Positions 25,279 through 34,980 of a stretch of 64,000 nucleotides of DNA are shown piece after piece. Each line of letters starts with the position of its first letter. Within the stretch, counting starts at the first letter, position 1. Source of the stretch: Cystobacter fuscus (GTDB lineage Bacteria > Myxococcota > Myxococcia > Myxococcales > Myxococcaceae); assembly GCF_002305875.1 (NCBI RefSeq), contig NZ_CP022098.1, positions 5,766,001-5,830,000 of the forward strand, read 5' to 3'. The position numbers and the translations under genes are program-made. The notes under the pieces were generated by a model that did not search any database, had not been told where the DNA came from, and was given only the letters and a program-made list of their open reading frames with translations.

Positions 25279-28008
25279 CTACTTCTTCCCGGAGAGGGCC
25301 GCCGGGGTCGGGGCGCCCGCGCACGTGACCGTGCCCGGCTTGTTCGGCACCCAGCGGATGTTGGCGATCGTCAGCTTCATCGTGCCGGAGGTGGTGAGCA
25401 ACAGGGGCGTGTCGACCTCCTGGTAGTTCACGTTCTCGTCATTGAAGCACACGAGCGGGAGGGCGACCTCCGTCCACTCCCCGAGGGGCAGCGCCTTGAA
25501 GGCCTGGGTGACGTCGAGCTCGGCGCGCTGGGGCCACGGGGTGTCCACCCGGGCGGTCACCCCGCTGGTCGGGTACTCGCTCATCTTGAGGTCGAACACC
25601 ACCGAGCTGTTCGAGTTGCGGTACGCCTGGAGGTTGCGCCGCTCCCCGGACGCCTGCATGAGGATCTGCCCCGCCTTCGTCCAGGTGGCCTCGATGCCGG
25701 CCCACTGGCTGCCCACGCGGTCACCCGTCGGGGTGGCGATGACCTCGCCCTGGAGCGTCTGGGTGCTATCGCCCGTGGACTGGCGCACCTCGATGTCCCA
25801 CTTGGGATCCGCGCCAATGCGCATGACCCAGCCGTTCTGGTTGCCGCGCTCGAAGATGACCAGCGGCTGGTTCGTGGTGTCCGTCGGCAGGTCGCCCGCG
25901 CCGCAGCCCTTCGCCGGGCTGGCCTCCTCGAGCGCGCCCTGCTCCTGGCCCTGGGCGTAGCTCAGACCGTAGCCGTAGGGGTAGAGGGGCTCGTAGCTCG
26001 CATCCAGCCGGTTGATCGCCGTCTGGCAGGCGCTCTTGGGCCAGGAGTAGGACAGCTTGCCGGTGAAGTCGAAGTCGACCGAGCCGTCCTCCTTCTTGAA
26101 CAGCACGTCCGTGATGCCGTCCCCCTCGGTGCCGGGCAGGAAGGCCGCGACGAAGGCATCCGAGCGGTTGAGCTCCCTGTGGGTGTAGAGCGGGCGGCCC
26201 GAGTACAGCACGGTGACGATCTTCTTCACGCCCTTGGCCTTCAGGCTGTTGAGGAGCTCCAGATCCCTCTTGCCCTTGAAGGGGGCGCCGCCGGAGTTGC
26301 TCAGCCGGATGTTGGAGTACTCCAGGGTGAAGTTGTCCCCGATGTCGCCGTAGCCCTCGGCGTAGGGGATTTCCCCGAGCACCACCACGGCCACGTCGTA
26401 GCTCGCGTCCGCGAGCGCTCCGTCGGCGCTGTGCACGGCATTGGGGGCGATCTTCTGGATGGCGCCCCACAGCGTGGTGCCACCGCCGAACTCCTCGTTC
26501 GTGTTGTCATTGCCCTGCCAGCTCAGGGACCAGCCACCGGACTGATCCCTCAGGCTGTCGGCGCTCTCGCCCGCCACGAGGATCTTCGCCGAGCGCGCGA
26601 GCGGCAGCGTGTTGCCGTTGTTCTTGAGCAGCACGAGCGACTTGCGCACCGCCTCGCGCGCCACGGCCCGGTGCTCGGGCGTGCCGACCTGGGCGGTGGT
26701 CATGCGCTCGGAGGGCTTGGGCTTGGTGAACAGGCCCGCGCGGAGCTTCACGCGCAGGATGCGGCGCACCGCGTCGTCGATGCGCTCCTGCTTGATCTCC
26801 CCCTTCTTCACCGAGTCGATGGTGTTCGTGATGAAGGCTTTCCAGTCCGAGGGCACCATGATCATGTCCACGCCGGCGTTGATCGCCTCCGGGCAGTTCG
26901 CGGCGGTGCAGGTGATGGGCGAGTCGCTGTTGTCCGGCTTGATCTGCCCGAGGCCGTTCCAGTCGGAGATGACGTAGCCGTCGAAGCCCATCTTGTTCTT
27001 CAGCACGTCCGTCAGCAGGTACTTGCCGGCGTGCATCTTGTAGGGCTTGGCGCTCTCGCCCTTGGAGGCATCCTTCCAGCTGCTGAAGGACGCCATGACC
27101 GTCTGGGCACCCGCCTCGAGCGCGGTGACGTAGCCGCGGCCGTGGATGTTGAGCAGATCCTGCTCGGTGACGAAGGTGATGCCTTCGTTCTTGCCCTTGA
27201 GGGTGCCGCCATCCCCCAGGAAGTGCTTGGGCGTGGCGACGACCTTCTCGTTGGCCTTGGCGTCCTTGCCGAGCTGACCCTGGAGCCCCTCGACGATCTT
27301 CCCCCCGTACGCCGCCACGAGGGCGGGATCCTCGGAGTAGCCCTCATAGGTGCGGCCCCAGCGATCATCGCGCACCACGGCGAGCGTCGGACCGAAGACC
27401 CAGTCGATGCCGGTGCTGACCACCTCGCGCGCCGTCACCTCGCCAATGCGCTTGATCAGCTCCGGATCCCGCGTGGCGCCCAGGCCGATGTTGTGCGGGA
27501 AGAACGTCGCGCCCTTCACGTTGTTGTGGCCGTGCACCGCGTCCGTTCCCCAGGTGATGGGGATCTGGTGGGGGTTGGCCGTCTTGTCCATCGAGGCCTC
27601 CCAATACCTGTCGGCGAGCGACGTCCAGTCCTGGATCGTCGCGGCCTTGTTCGAGTTGGGCCAGGCGCCGCCTCCGTTGAGCACCGAGCCGATGTGGTAG
27701 TCGCGCACCTGCTCGGGCGTGATGCTCTTGATTTCGGGCTGGGTCATCTGCCCGATCTTCTCCTCGAGCGTCATCGCGCTCACGATGGCGTCGATGCGCT
27801 TCTCCAGCTCCTCGTCGCGAGGGATGGTGCTCTGCACCCGGGGCCAGTCCGGCAGCGGCTCCAGGGGCTTGTCGATGGCCTGCTCGGGCGGGGGATTCGT
27901 GGGGTCGGGGTCGGGCGTCGGCTCCGGTTTCGAGGGGCACGCCGTCAACGCCAGTAGCGCCACGAGCGCGCACGCGGGAGTCTTGCGCCTTGCGAACAGC
28001 CGTTCCAT
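25279..28008 (-). CDS. GH3 beta-glucosidase/exoglucanase lipoprotein
   Basis: 909 aa. A lipoprotein signal (ALVALLALTAC, lipobox LTAC at about residues 18-21) and a Pro/Asp linker precede a glycoside hydrolase family 3 barrel (about 60-410; TWGTDAVHGHNNV, RVVRDDRWGRTYEGYSEDP-type region), with the predicted nucleophile Asp in GYVISDWNG. The second GH3 domain follows (about 430-640, SLVLLKNNGNTLPL), and a C-terminal beta-sandwich like the ExoP-type extension (about 690-900). It should release glucose from beta-glucans at the cell surface. GGAG lies 8 nt before the ATG at 28008; an in-frame start further up (28092) lacks the signal context. A 260-nt AT-richer promoter region separates it from the PEBP gene. 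Confidence 0.93.
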   Translation of the reverse strand: MERLFARRKTPACALVALLALTACPSKPEPTPDPDPTNPPPEQAIDKPLEPLPDWPRVQSTIPRDEELEKRIDAIVSAMTLEEKIGQMTQPEIKSITPEQVRDYHIGSVLNGGGAWPNSNKAATIQDWTSLADRYWEASMDKTANPHQIPITWGTDAVHGHNNVKGATFFPHNIGLGATRDPELIKRIGEVTAREVVSTGIDWVFGPTLAVVRDDRWGRTYEGYSEDPALVAAYGGKIVEGLQGQLGKDAKANEKVVATPKHFLGDGGTLKGKNEGITFVTEQDLLNIHGRGYVTALEAGAQTVMASFSSWKDASKGESAKPYKMHAGKYLLTDVLKNKMGFDGYVISDWNGLGQIKPDNSDSPITCTAANCPEAINAGVDMIMVPSDWKAFITNTIDSVKKGEIKQERIDDAVRRILRVKLRAGLFTKPKPSERMTTAQVGTPEHRAVAREAVRKSLVLLKNNGNTLPLARSAKILVAGESADSLRDQSGGWSLSWQGNDNTNEEFGGGTTLWGAIQKIAPNAVHSADGALADASYDVAVVVLGEIPYAEGYGDIGDNFTLEYSNIRLSNSGGAPFKGKRDLELLNSLKAKGVKKIVTVLYSGRPLYTHRELNRSDAFVAAFLPGTEGDGITDVLFKKEDGSVDFDFTGKLSYSWPKSACQTAINRLDASYEPLYPYGYGLSYAQGQEQGALEEASPAKGCGAGDLPTDTTNQPLVIFERGNQNGWVMRIGADPKWDIEVRQSTGDSTQTLQGEVIATPTGDRVGSQWAGIEATWTKAGQILMQASGERRNLQAYRNSNSSVVFDLKMSEYPTSGVTARVDTPWPQRAELDVTQAFKALPLGEWTEVALPLVCFNDENVNYQEVDTPLLLTTSGTMKLTIANIRWVPNKPGTVTCAGAPTPAALSGKK

Positions 28009-28269
28009 GTACTCTCCAACTTGTCGGGTAGGGTGCACTGACTCGCGTGTGCTGCTCCGGGCCATGCGAAATGAAAGTCCATGGAGCAGCAACCGCGTGT
28101 CGAAGCGGCGGCGACGCTAGAGGCAATGGACTGGTCACGCAACGGCCAAGTGAAACTGTCAGCCTTTGAGCAGAACACGAGCAATCGCTTGTGACAGCGG
28201 CGTGGCTTGCCGCGTCAAGCATTGCTGCCACGAGCCAGCAACTTGATCCCTCCCGTCCTGGTCGGGGAA

Positions 28270-28869
28270 TCAGTGGAGCGCGCCGCGCTGGTAGGTGCCC
28301 ACCAGTTCACCAAAGCCCAGCACGTGGCCCTTCATCTGGCGCAGGAGCGAGGAGCGTCCCGGGTGCGTGCCGCGGTGGAGCTCCCGATCCAGGGCGAAGA
28401 GCTGGAAGTGGTAGTGGTGCGCGGAGTCACCACGGGGCGGCGAGCAGCCCACCCAACCGGTGCGCAGCAGCGTCGTGCGACCCGTCTCGACCGTCGTCGC
28501 CTGCTCCTTGCTCAACAGGATGCCCAGGCTGCGGGCCTCCGGGGGCATCAGGGCGATCCAATGCACGAAGGGCTGGGGCGTGGGGGCGTCGGGATCCTCG
28601 GCGATGAGGACGAGCGAGCGCGTCCGCTCGGGCACGTCCCGCCACAACAGGGGCGGAGTGAGGCTGTCCCCATCCGCGGTGTACCGGCTGGGAATGGGCC
28701 CGCCCTGGTTGAAGGCCACGGAATCCATGGGGATGATCACCGGCAGTCCACGCACACCGAGCCGGGCGGACGCGAGCCGCTCGGCTCCCGCCCTGACCGA
28801 CGAGCGGCCTCCGAGGAGGAGGTGGGGAACTCCCGTCAGCAAAGCCCGAACCGTATGACCGATTTCCAT
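28270..28869 (-). CDS. YbhB/YbcL-family (PEBP-like) protein
   Basis: 199 aa. Contains the phosphatidylethanolamine-binding-protein fold motifs: IPSRYTADGDSLTPPLLW, LIAEDPDAP, FVHWIAL, RTGWVGCSPPRGD and HHYHFQLFALD. The bacterial YbhB/YbcL proteins are small anion-pocket proteins of uncertain role. GGGAGG precedes the ATG at 28869. An N-terminal extension of about 48 residues (MEIGHTVRALLTGVPHLLLG) goes before the domain and could be amphipathic or membrane-associated. It follows the VWA gene at 116 nt on the same strand. Confidence 0.9.
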   Translation of the reverse strand: MEIGHTVRALLTGVPHLLLGGRSSVRAGAERLASARLGVRGLPVIIPMDSVAFNQGGPIPSRYTADGDSLTPPLLWRDVPERTRSLVLIAEDPDAPTPQPFVHWIALMPPEARSLGILLSKEQATTVETGRTTLLRTGWVGCSPPRGDSAHHYHFQLFALDRELHRGTHPGRSSLLRQMKGHVLGFGELVGTYQRGALH

Positions 28870-28985
28870 GGGTGAAGCCTCCCGCGACAACCTTGGCTCC
28901 ACCCCCGCCGTGAAGCAGCGACACGGTGGGGGGACGAGAGCCTTCCTGGCTGGTCTTCCGGGGAGCGCTTCGGGCACATGGCCGC

Positions 28986-30830
28986 TCAGCGGGCGTCGCG
29001 GGCCGTGGCGCCGAGCAGTCCACGCGCCTGGGCGACGAGCCGGGTGAATTCCGCCCGGTCGGACTGTCCCTCGGTGGCGCCCTCGGCGAGCTTCTGCACC
29101 GTGGCGAGGTTCCACTCCTTGGCGCTCGGGCTGCCCCGGAGCACGTCCGCGGTGGCCGCCACCGCCAGGGCGAAGCGGAAGTCGGCGGAGGCCGCCTCGA
29201 GCGAGGCGCGCATCATCTTCGGCTCGAAGGGGAAGGCCTGCTCGGCGGCCTCGGTCCCGGAGGGCGTCTTCGCGCGGATGCGCACCGTGCCCAGGGACGC
29301 CTGGGGCTGGGTGAGCTCCACCTCGTAGAGCGCGGTGACGCTGTGGCCGGCGCCAATCTCGCCCGCGTCCACCTTGTCGTCGCGGAAGTCCTGGTCGGCG
29401 ATGTTCCGGTTCTCGTAACCCACCAGCCGGTAGCGGCGCACCACCTTGGGGTCGAACTCCACCTGCACCTTCACGTCCTTGGCGATGACCTCCAGGGTGC
29501 CGGTGAGCTGCTGCTCGAAGACCTTGCGCGCTTCCTTGTGGCTGTCGATGTAGAAGCAGTTGCCGTTGCCCTTGTCGGCGAGCTTCTCCATCAGGTCATC
29601 CCGGTAGTTGCCCATGCCGAAGCCGATGGTCGACAGGGTGACGCCTTCCTTCACGTAGCCCTCGATGCCGCGCAGCATGGTGTCCGCGGAGAGGTTGGGG
29701 CCGATGTTGGCGTCGCCATCCGTGAGCACCACCACGCGCGACACCACGCGGGCCGAGGCCTTCTTCACCGCGTGCCGATAGGCCATCTCCATGCCCGAGC
29801 CCATGGCGGTGCCGCCCCCGGACTCCAGCGAGTCGATGGCCTTGTAGATGCGCTCCAGGTCCGTCGCCGGGGTGGGCGACAGCACGTCCCGGGTGCTCCC
29901 CGCGTAGGTGACGAGCGCCACCGTGTCGTTCTCGTTGAGGTTCTTCACCGCGATCTTCATCGCCTCCTTGGCCAGCGGCAGCTTGTCCGGCTGGCTCATG
30001 GAGCCACTGGTGTCCACGAGGAAGACGAGGTGCGCGGGCTTGCGCTGCGAGCGCGAGACGCTCTTGCCCTGGATGCCCACGCGTACGAAGTGCCGGCCCT
30101 GGGCGAAGGGGGAGGGCGCGCCCTCCAGGTGCACGCGGAAGGCGCCCTCCTCGGGAGGGGCGTAGCGGTACTTGAAGTAGTTGACGAACTCCTCCACCCG
30201 CACCGACGCGCCCGGGGGCAGCGAGCCCTGGGTGAGGTAGCGGCGGGCCACCGTGTACGAGGCCGTGTCCACGTCCACCGCGAAGGTGGAGAGCTTGTCC
30301 GCGGCGGTCTCGGTGAAGGCGTTGGGCGTGTGTTCGGCGAAGGTGTTGCCCGGCGACACGGGCTCGGGTGCGCGGTCGTACAATTGAGTGGGCAGCTTCG
30401 CGGGGGCGGGTTTCGCGGCGCGCTTCATCTCCATCTTGGGGGCGAGGGAGGCCTGGGGGGCGGCGAGGGCCCTCCCGGCGGACGCGGCGCTGACTCCCGC
30501 GGTCGCCGATCCTTCGTCCACGACCGCGTCTGCTTCAACCTCGGCGGGGGCGGGTGCCGCCTCGAGCTCCATCTGGGGCGCGCGGCGAGCAGGGGGGGCG
30601 GCGAGGACTTCGCGCTGATCGAGCTTCTTGCTGGCGGGCGCCGCCACGAATTCCTGCTGGGGCTCGGGCGGGGGGGGAGGAGGGCTGTCGGCGAGGACTT
30701 CCTTCCGCGCGACCTCCTTGCCCTGGATGACCGCGGCGGGGTTGGAGGACGTGCTGCATCCGGAAACGAGGCTCAGGGCGAGGGCGGCGCCTCCCCAACG
30801 GCTCAGGGGGTTGGGCTTGGACGAGGGCAT
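28986..30830 (-). CDS. VWA-domain lipoprotein (YfbK-like)
   Basis: 614 aa. The lipobox SLVSGC is followed by about 120 residues of Ala/Pro/Glu-rich linker, then a YfbK-type N-terminal region (FAVDVDTASYTVARRYL, VRVEEFVNYF), a von Willebrand A domain with the metal site DTSGSMS (about 275) and TDGDANIG, and a C-terminal DUF3520-type region. It should sit in the outer membrane as a metal-dependent adhesion or scaffold protein; the precise partner is unknown. GGAGCG precedes the ATG at 30830. The Ala/Pro linker contains short imperfect repeats (LDQREVLAAPPARRAPQMELEAAP split). Confidence 0.9.
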   Translation of the reverse strand: MPSSKPNPLSRWGGAALALSLVSGCSTSSNPAAVIQGKEVARKEVLADSPPPPPPEPQQEFVAAPASKKLDQREVLAAPPARRAPQMELEAAPAPAEVEADAVVDEGSATAGVSAASAGRALAAPQASLAPKMEMKRAAKPAPAKLPTQLYDRAPEPVSPGNTFAEHTPNAFTETAADKLSTFAVDVDTASYTVARRYLTQGSLPPGASVRVEEFVNYFKYRYAPPEEGAFRVHLEGAPSPFAQGRHFVRVGIQGKSVSRSQRKPAHLVFLVDTSGSMSQPDKLPLAKEAMKIAVKNLNENDTVALVTYAGSTRDVLSPTPATDLERIYKAIDSLESGGGTAMGSGMEMAYRHAVKKASARVVSRVVVLTDGDANIGPNLSADTMLRGIEGYVKEGVTLSTIGFGMGNYRDDLMEKLADKGNGNCFYIDSHKEARKVFEQQLTGTLEVIAKDVKVQVEFDPKVVRRYRLVGYENRNIADQDFRDDKVDAGEIGAGHSVTALYEVELTQPQASLGTVRIRAKTPSGTEAAEQAFPFEPKMMRASLEAASADFRFALAVAATADVLRGSPSAKEWNLATVQKLAEGATEGQSDRAEFTRLVAQARGLLGATARDAR

Positions 30831-30890
30831 GTGCGCTCCAGGGCGGTCCGTGGACATGGGCCCTGCAAACGCACCAGCCGCGCGTTCGAT

Positions 30891-31988
30891 CTACCGGGGT
30901 CGCGCGAATTCTTCCTCACGACCTTGCCGGGCGGCTCGGGAGAGGAGCCGTCGCAGCGGCAGGTCTCGCACCAGCTCCAGGCCCTGGCACAGCGCGTAGG
31001 TCAGCAGGATGAGCAGCCCCGTCAGCAGGGCATACTGTCCCCAGCCACAGCGGTTGCCCCACACCACCTCGAAGCTGAAGCCGAAGACGTGGAAGTAGAG
31101 CAGCCCCAGGTGGATGACGTACGCGGACAGGGACGAGGAGCCGAAGGACTCCACGAAGCGGCGGAGCCGTGAGGGGACTCCCTCCGAACCCCGCCACGCC
31201 TCCAGCGCCACCAGCGCGAGCAGCGGGATGCACACCCACAGCCAGCGCTCGGCCGCGTTGGAGGGGTTGGTGACGTAGAAGTGGTGGTCCGGGTAGAGGG
31301 CCTTGAGGGGCCGCGCGGCGTACGAGCCGGCCAACCCGAGCCCGATGAGCAGCAGCAGGGCCCTCACGAGCCCCGAGCGGCCCTGCTCTCCGGTGACGGC
31401 TCCCGCGTACGCGCCGAGCCAGGCGAAGCCGAGCCAGGGCAACAAGGGAAACACCGCCCCGGTGGACTTGTTGAGCAGGAAGGCCCAGGGCCCGCTCACG
31501 TCCTCGCTCAGGGGCGAGAGGAAGAAGGTGATGAACGCCAGCGCCAGGGTCACTCCGCGCAGCACGCGAGGCCGTGAGGCCAGGCCCGCGCCGACGCCCA
31601 GCAGGAGCAGCAGCGACAGTCCCACGCAGTGCAGGATGTCCATGCGCACGAGCCACCGTGGCTCCTGGAACAGGGGAAACCACATCCAGTTGACGAGCGT
31701 GGCCGCGCCGAGCACCTGGAGGATCCGCCGCAGGTTGCGCCCGAGCCGCTCGCCGCGCCTGCCGCTCGCGGTGCTGCGCACCAGCAGGAGAGCGAGCGCG
31801 AAGCCCGCGGAGAAGAGGAAGGCCGGGGCCACCACGCCGTCCGCCCGGAGCAGCTCCCTCGCCGCCTTGCTCACGCGCAGGTCCGGCCGCAGCAGCACGA
31901 GCGCGTGGCATTGGATCATCATCAGCACGGCGAGTCCACGCAGCCAGTCGATGGCGCGCACCCGCTCGAGGGCAGGCGGAGGGCTCAT
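30891..31988 (-). CDS. Acyltransferase-like membrane protein (DUF1624/OpgC type)
   Basis: 365 aa with about ten membrane helices. The N-terminus RVRAIDWLRGLAVLMMIQCH is the hallmark of the heparan-alpha-glucosaminide N-acetyltransferase catalytic-like (DUF1624) and acyltransferase-3 superfamily, with the conserved His in the first helix. It may move acyl groups to surface sugars across the inner membrane. The ATG at 31988 overlaps the TGA of the DUF3105 gene by four bases, so the two are coupled. The frame is open far upstream but that part is antisense-like. Confidence 0.8.
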   Translation of the reverse strand: MSPPPALERVRAIDWLRGLAVLMMIQCHALVLLRPDLRVSKAARELLRADGVVAPAFLFSAGFALALLLVRSTASGRRGERLGRNLRRILQVLGAATLVNWMWFPLFQEPRWLVRMDILHCVGLSLLLLLGVGAGLASRPRVLRGVTLALAFITFFLSPLSEDVSGPWAFLLNKSTGAVFPLLPWLGFAWLGAYAGAVTGEQGRSGLVRALLLLIGLGLAGSYAARPLKALYPDHHFYVTNPSNAAERWLWVCIPLLALVALEAWRGSEGVPSRLRRFVESFGSSSLSAYVIHLGLLYFHVFGFSFEVVWGNRCGWGQYALLTGLLILLTYALCQGLELVRDLPLRRLLSRAARQGREEEFARPR

Positions 31989-32521
31989 GGAAGGCAGGAC
32001 AGCTCGGGTTCGGGGGCGCCCTGGTCTTGCAGGCGCAGCAGGCAGCGCAGGGCCACGGGGTCGGGAGTGTCCGCGCTCCAGGAGCGCCGCCACAGCAGGG
32101 CGGCCACGCGCGTGGGGATGCGCGAGTCCGGCGCGACGAGGGCGCGCACCACGCCGTTGCTTCCCACGCGGGCCTCCTTCTGGAGTTCCGTCAGCGTGGC
32201 GACGATCTCGGGGCAACCCTCGGGGCAGTTGTAGAGGAAGACGGCGTGCCCGTGCTCCAGGTTGTGTACCCACATGCACCGGTTGGGCTCGGTGTCATAC
32301 GCCCGGCAGCTCAAGGTGTTCGCGCAATGCGGCCCGCTGGTGGGCGGATTCAGGCCGTCCCCGCACTGGGTGCTCGAGCAGGACACGTGCTGGGTGCTCG
32401 CGGGGGCGGGGGAGAGCGGAAAGTCATAGGGTGCACACTCCGCGTCGTCGGGAAGACTCGGGCCGCACGCGGAGAGGAGAACCCACGACAGGAGGTGGAC
32501 GAGGCGCAGGGGCGACGACAT
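31985..32521 (-). CDS. DUF3105-type lipoprotein
   Basis: 178 aa. A short lipoprotein signal (LLSWVLLSAC, lipobox LSAC) is followed by a DUF3105-like core: NPPTSGPHC, RCMWVHNLEHGHAVFLYNCP. The paired His residues and Cys residues suggest a metal- or disulfide-bearing pocket; the function is unknown. Coupled by a 4-nt overlap to the acyltransferase-like gene downstream. It is divergent from the M2 peptidase gene, with a 118-nt shared upstream region. Confidence 0.85.
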   Translation of the reverse strand: MSSPLRLVHLLSWVLLSACGPSLPDDAECAPYDFPLSPAPASTQHVSCSSTQCGDGLNPPTSGPHCANTLSCRAYDTEPNRCMWVHNLEHGHAVFLYNCPEGCPEIVATLTELQKEARVGSNGVVRALVAPDSRIPTRVAALLWRRSWSADTPDPVALRCLLRLQDQGAPEPELSCLP

Positions 32522-32639
32522 CCATGCGGTCTTATCGCATCCCGCGCGGGGATGGGGGAGTCACCTGGAGGCGTGCCGGGATGCTTGGACGCCGAGAAGG
32601 GTTGCATCCGGATCCCGTTCCTCTAGCGTTCGCCCCCTC

Positions 32640-34562
32640 ATGACTCACACCCCGCTCCGTTCCTTCTTCCTGCGCGCGGCCCTCCTGGCCGTGCCGCTCG
32701 CCGCCTCCGCTGGCTGCACGTCCTCGGCCCATGGCGCCACGGCCGCGCCCTCCGAGGCCGCTCCCGGCGCGACCCCCGCGACGGTTCCCCCCCAGTCCGC
32801 CACCACGCAGGCCGACGGGGCGGCCCTCACCGCGGAGGACGCGCGCCAGTTCGCCACCCGCGTGAATGACGAGCTCAAGCGCTTGTGGGTGAAGCAGGCC
32901 ACGGCCGATTGGATCAAATCCACCTACATCACCGACGACACGGAGCGCAACGCGGCGAGCGTCAACGAGGAGGTGATGGCCTACCTCAGCCAGGCCATCC
33001 CGCAGGCCGCGCGCTTCAAGGACGTGAAGGGGCTGGATGCGGAGTCCGCGCGCGTGCTGCGGCTGCTGCGGCTGTCCTCCATGCTGCCCGCGCCCAACGA
33101 GCCGGCGCAGCGCTCGGAGCTGGCGTCCATCGCCGCGAAGCTCGAGGGCATCTACGGCAAGGGCAAGTATTGCGGCAAGGATGGCAAGGGGGCCTGCAAG
33201 GACCTGGGCGAGCTGTCCGACGTCATGGCCACCAACCGCGACTACAACACGCTGCTGGAGGCGTGGGTGGGGTGGCACACCATCTCCCAGCCCATGCGTC
33301 CGCTCTACGAGCGCCTGGTGTCGCTGTCCAACGCGGGTGCCCAGGAGATCGGCTTCAAGGACCTGGGGGCGCTGTGGCGCTCGAACTACGACATGCCGCC
33401 CGAGGCCTTCGAGCAGGAGGCCCAGCGGCTGTGGGGGCAGGTCAAGCCGCTCTATGACGACCTGCACTGCTACGTGCGCGCCCGTCTCGCCAAGCAGTAC
33501 GGCGAGGACAAGGTGCCCGCGGGCAAGGCCATTCCCGCGCACCTGTTGGGCAACATGTGGGCGCAGGAGTGGAACAACATCTATGGCCTCGTGGAGCCCT
33601 ACAAGGGCCAGCCCAGCCTGGACGTGGACGCGGAGCTGAAGAAGCAGAAGTACGACGCCATCCGCATGGTGAAGCTGGGCGAGGGGTTCTTCACCTCGCT
33701 GGGCCTCAAGCCCCTGCCGGAGACGTTCTGGCAGCGCTCGCAGTTCACCAAGCCGCGCGATCGCGAGGTGGTGTGCCATGCCAGCGCGTGGGACGTCACC
33801 TACGACAACGACTTGCGCATCAAGATGTGCATCAAGACCACCGAGGAGGACCTGGTCACCATCCACCACGAGCTGGGGCACGACTACTACTACACGTATT
33901 ACTACAAGCTGCCGGTGCTCTTTCAGCAGGGCGCCAATGATGGCTTTCACGAGGCCATCGGTGATGCCATCACCCTGTCCATCACCCCGGGCTATCTCAA
34001 ACAGATGGGCCTGTTGAAGGACGTGCCCACGGGGGACAAGGGCCTCATCAACCTGCAGATGAAGGACGCGATGGAGAAGGTGGCCTTCCTGCCCTTCGGT
34101 CTGCTGGTGGATCAATGGCGTTGGGAGGTGTTCTCCGGGCGGGTGACGCCGGCGGACTACAACGCGTCCTGGTGGGCGCTGCGCGAGAAGTACCAGGGCG
34201 TGCGCGCGCCGGTGGAGCGCTCGGAGAAGGACTTCGACGCGGGCGCCAAGTACCACGTCCCCGCCAACGTGCCCTACACGCGCTACTTCCTGGCGCGCAT
34301 CCTCCAATTCCAGTTCCACCGCGCCCTCTGCCAGGCCGCCGGCCACCAGGGCCCGCTGCACGAGTGCTCCATCTATGGCAACAAGGAGGCTGGCAAACGG
34401 CTCCAGGCCATGCTGGAGCTGGGCGCGAGCAAGCCCTGGCCCGAGGCGCTCGTGGCGCTCACCGGCCAGCGGGAGATGGATGCTTCGGCCATGCTGGAAT
34501 ACTTCACTCCCCTGCGTCGCTGGTTGCAGGAACAGAACAAGGGACAGCAGTGCGGTTGGTAA
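32640..34562 (+). CDS. M2 (angiotensin-converting-enzyme-like) metallopeptidase lipoprotein
   Basis: 640 aa. A signal with lipobox ASAGC leads into an M2-type zinc dipeptidyl carboxypeptidase: H410-E411-L-G-H414 in IHHELGHDYYY, then the third ligand Glu in GFHEAIGDAI, and the chloride-site-like tail region FQFHRALC. It would trim C-terminal dipeptides from peptides in the periplasm or at the surface, suiting a predatory or proteolytic lifestyle (inference). The ATG at 32640 has only a weak ribosome site. The cold-shock gene follows at 128 nt. Confidence 0.94.
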   Translation: MTHTPLRSFFLRAALLAVPLAASAGCTSSAHGATAAPSEAAPGATPATVPPQSATTQADGAALTAEDARQFATRVNDELKRLWVKQATADWIKSTYITDDTERNAASVNEEVMAYLSQAIPQAARFKDVKGLDAESARVLRLLRLSSMLPAPNEPAQRSELASIAAKLEGIYGKGKYCGKDGKGACKDLGELSDVMATNRDYNTLLEAWVGWHTISQPMRPLYERLVSLSNAGAQEIGFKDLGALWRSNYDMPPEAFEQEAQRLWGQVKPLYDDLHCYVRARLAKQYGEDKVPAGKAIPAHLLGNMWAQEWNNIYGLVEPYKGQPSLDVDAELKKQKYDAIRMVKLGEGFFTSLGLKPLPETFWQRSQFTKPRDREVVCHASAWDVTYDNDLRIKMCIKTTEEDLVTIHHELGHDYYYTYYYKLPVLFQQGANDGFHEAIGDAITLSITPGYLKQMGLLKDVPTGDKGLINLQMKDAMEKVAFLPFGLLVDQWRWEVFSGRVTPADYNASWWALREKYQGVRAPVERSEKDFDAGAKYHVPANVPYTRYFLARILQFQFHRALCQAAGHQGPLHECSIYGNKEAGKRLQAMLELGASKPWPEALVALTGQREMDASAMLEYFTPLRRWLQEQNKGQQCGW

Positions 34563-34690
34563 GTCCAGGCAGACCACCCGGTAGACAGGCCTGAAGCACT
34601 CGCTTACATTGGTGGCCGCTTGGCTGGGCTTTCTCCAGCCGGGACCTGGCGGCGAAGGTCCGCGCGGGTGTCGACGGAAGAAGAGTGCAA

Positions 34691-34894
34691 ATGGCGACTG
34701 GTACCGTGAAGTGGTTCAACGATGCGAAGGGCTTTGGATTCATCACGCAGGACGGCGGTGGCGAGGACGTGTTCTGCCACCACACCGCCATCCAGGTGGA
34801 TGGGTTCCGCACCCTGGCCGAGGGCCAGCAGGTGGAGTTCGAGGTGACCCGCGGCCCCAAGGGCTTGCAGGCGCAGAACGTTCGCCCGGTGTAA
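34691..34894 (+). CDS. Cold-shock-domain protein
   Basis: 67 aa, [18 protein letters not shown] onwards: an OB-fold single-stranded nucleic-acid chaperone. RNP1 is KGFGFI; RNP2 is DVFCHHTAI, where Cys and His replace the usual Val and Phe/Ser. The start is the ATG at 34691 after GGAAGAAGAG. The 128-nt upstream stretch may act as a 5' leader of the kind that controls cold-shock mRNAs. A strong terminator follows 30 nt after the stop. Confidence 0.96.
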   Translation: MATGTVKWFNDAKGFGFITQDGGGEDVFCHHTAIQVDGFRTLAEGQQVEFEVTRGPKGLQAQNVRPV

Positions 34895-34924
34895 CGCTGA
34901 ATCACTTTCTCAGCTGTTCCCCAT

Positions 34925-34965
34925 AAAAGGGTCCGGTCCGACTGGGATCGGGCCCTTTTCTTCTT
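34925..34965 (+). terminator. Rho-independent terminator after cold-shock gene
   Basis: AAAAGGGTCCG pairs with CGGGCCCTTTT (11 bp, one G-T) around a 13-nt loop, followed by CTTCTTT. It ends the cold-shock transcript just before the next gene's GTG at 34981. Confidence 0.88.
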
Positions 34966-34980
34966 TCCGGAGTCCCTCGC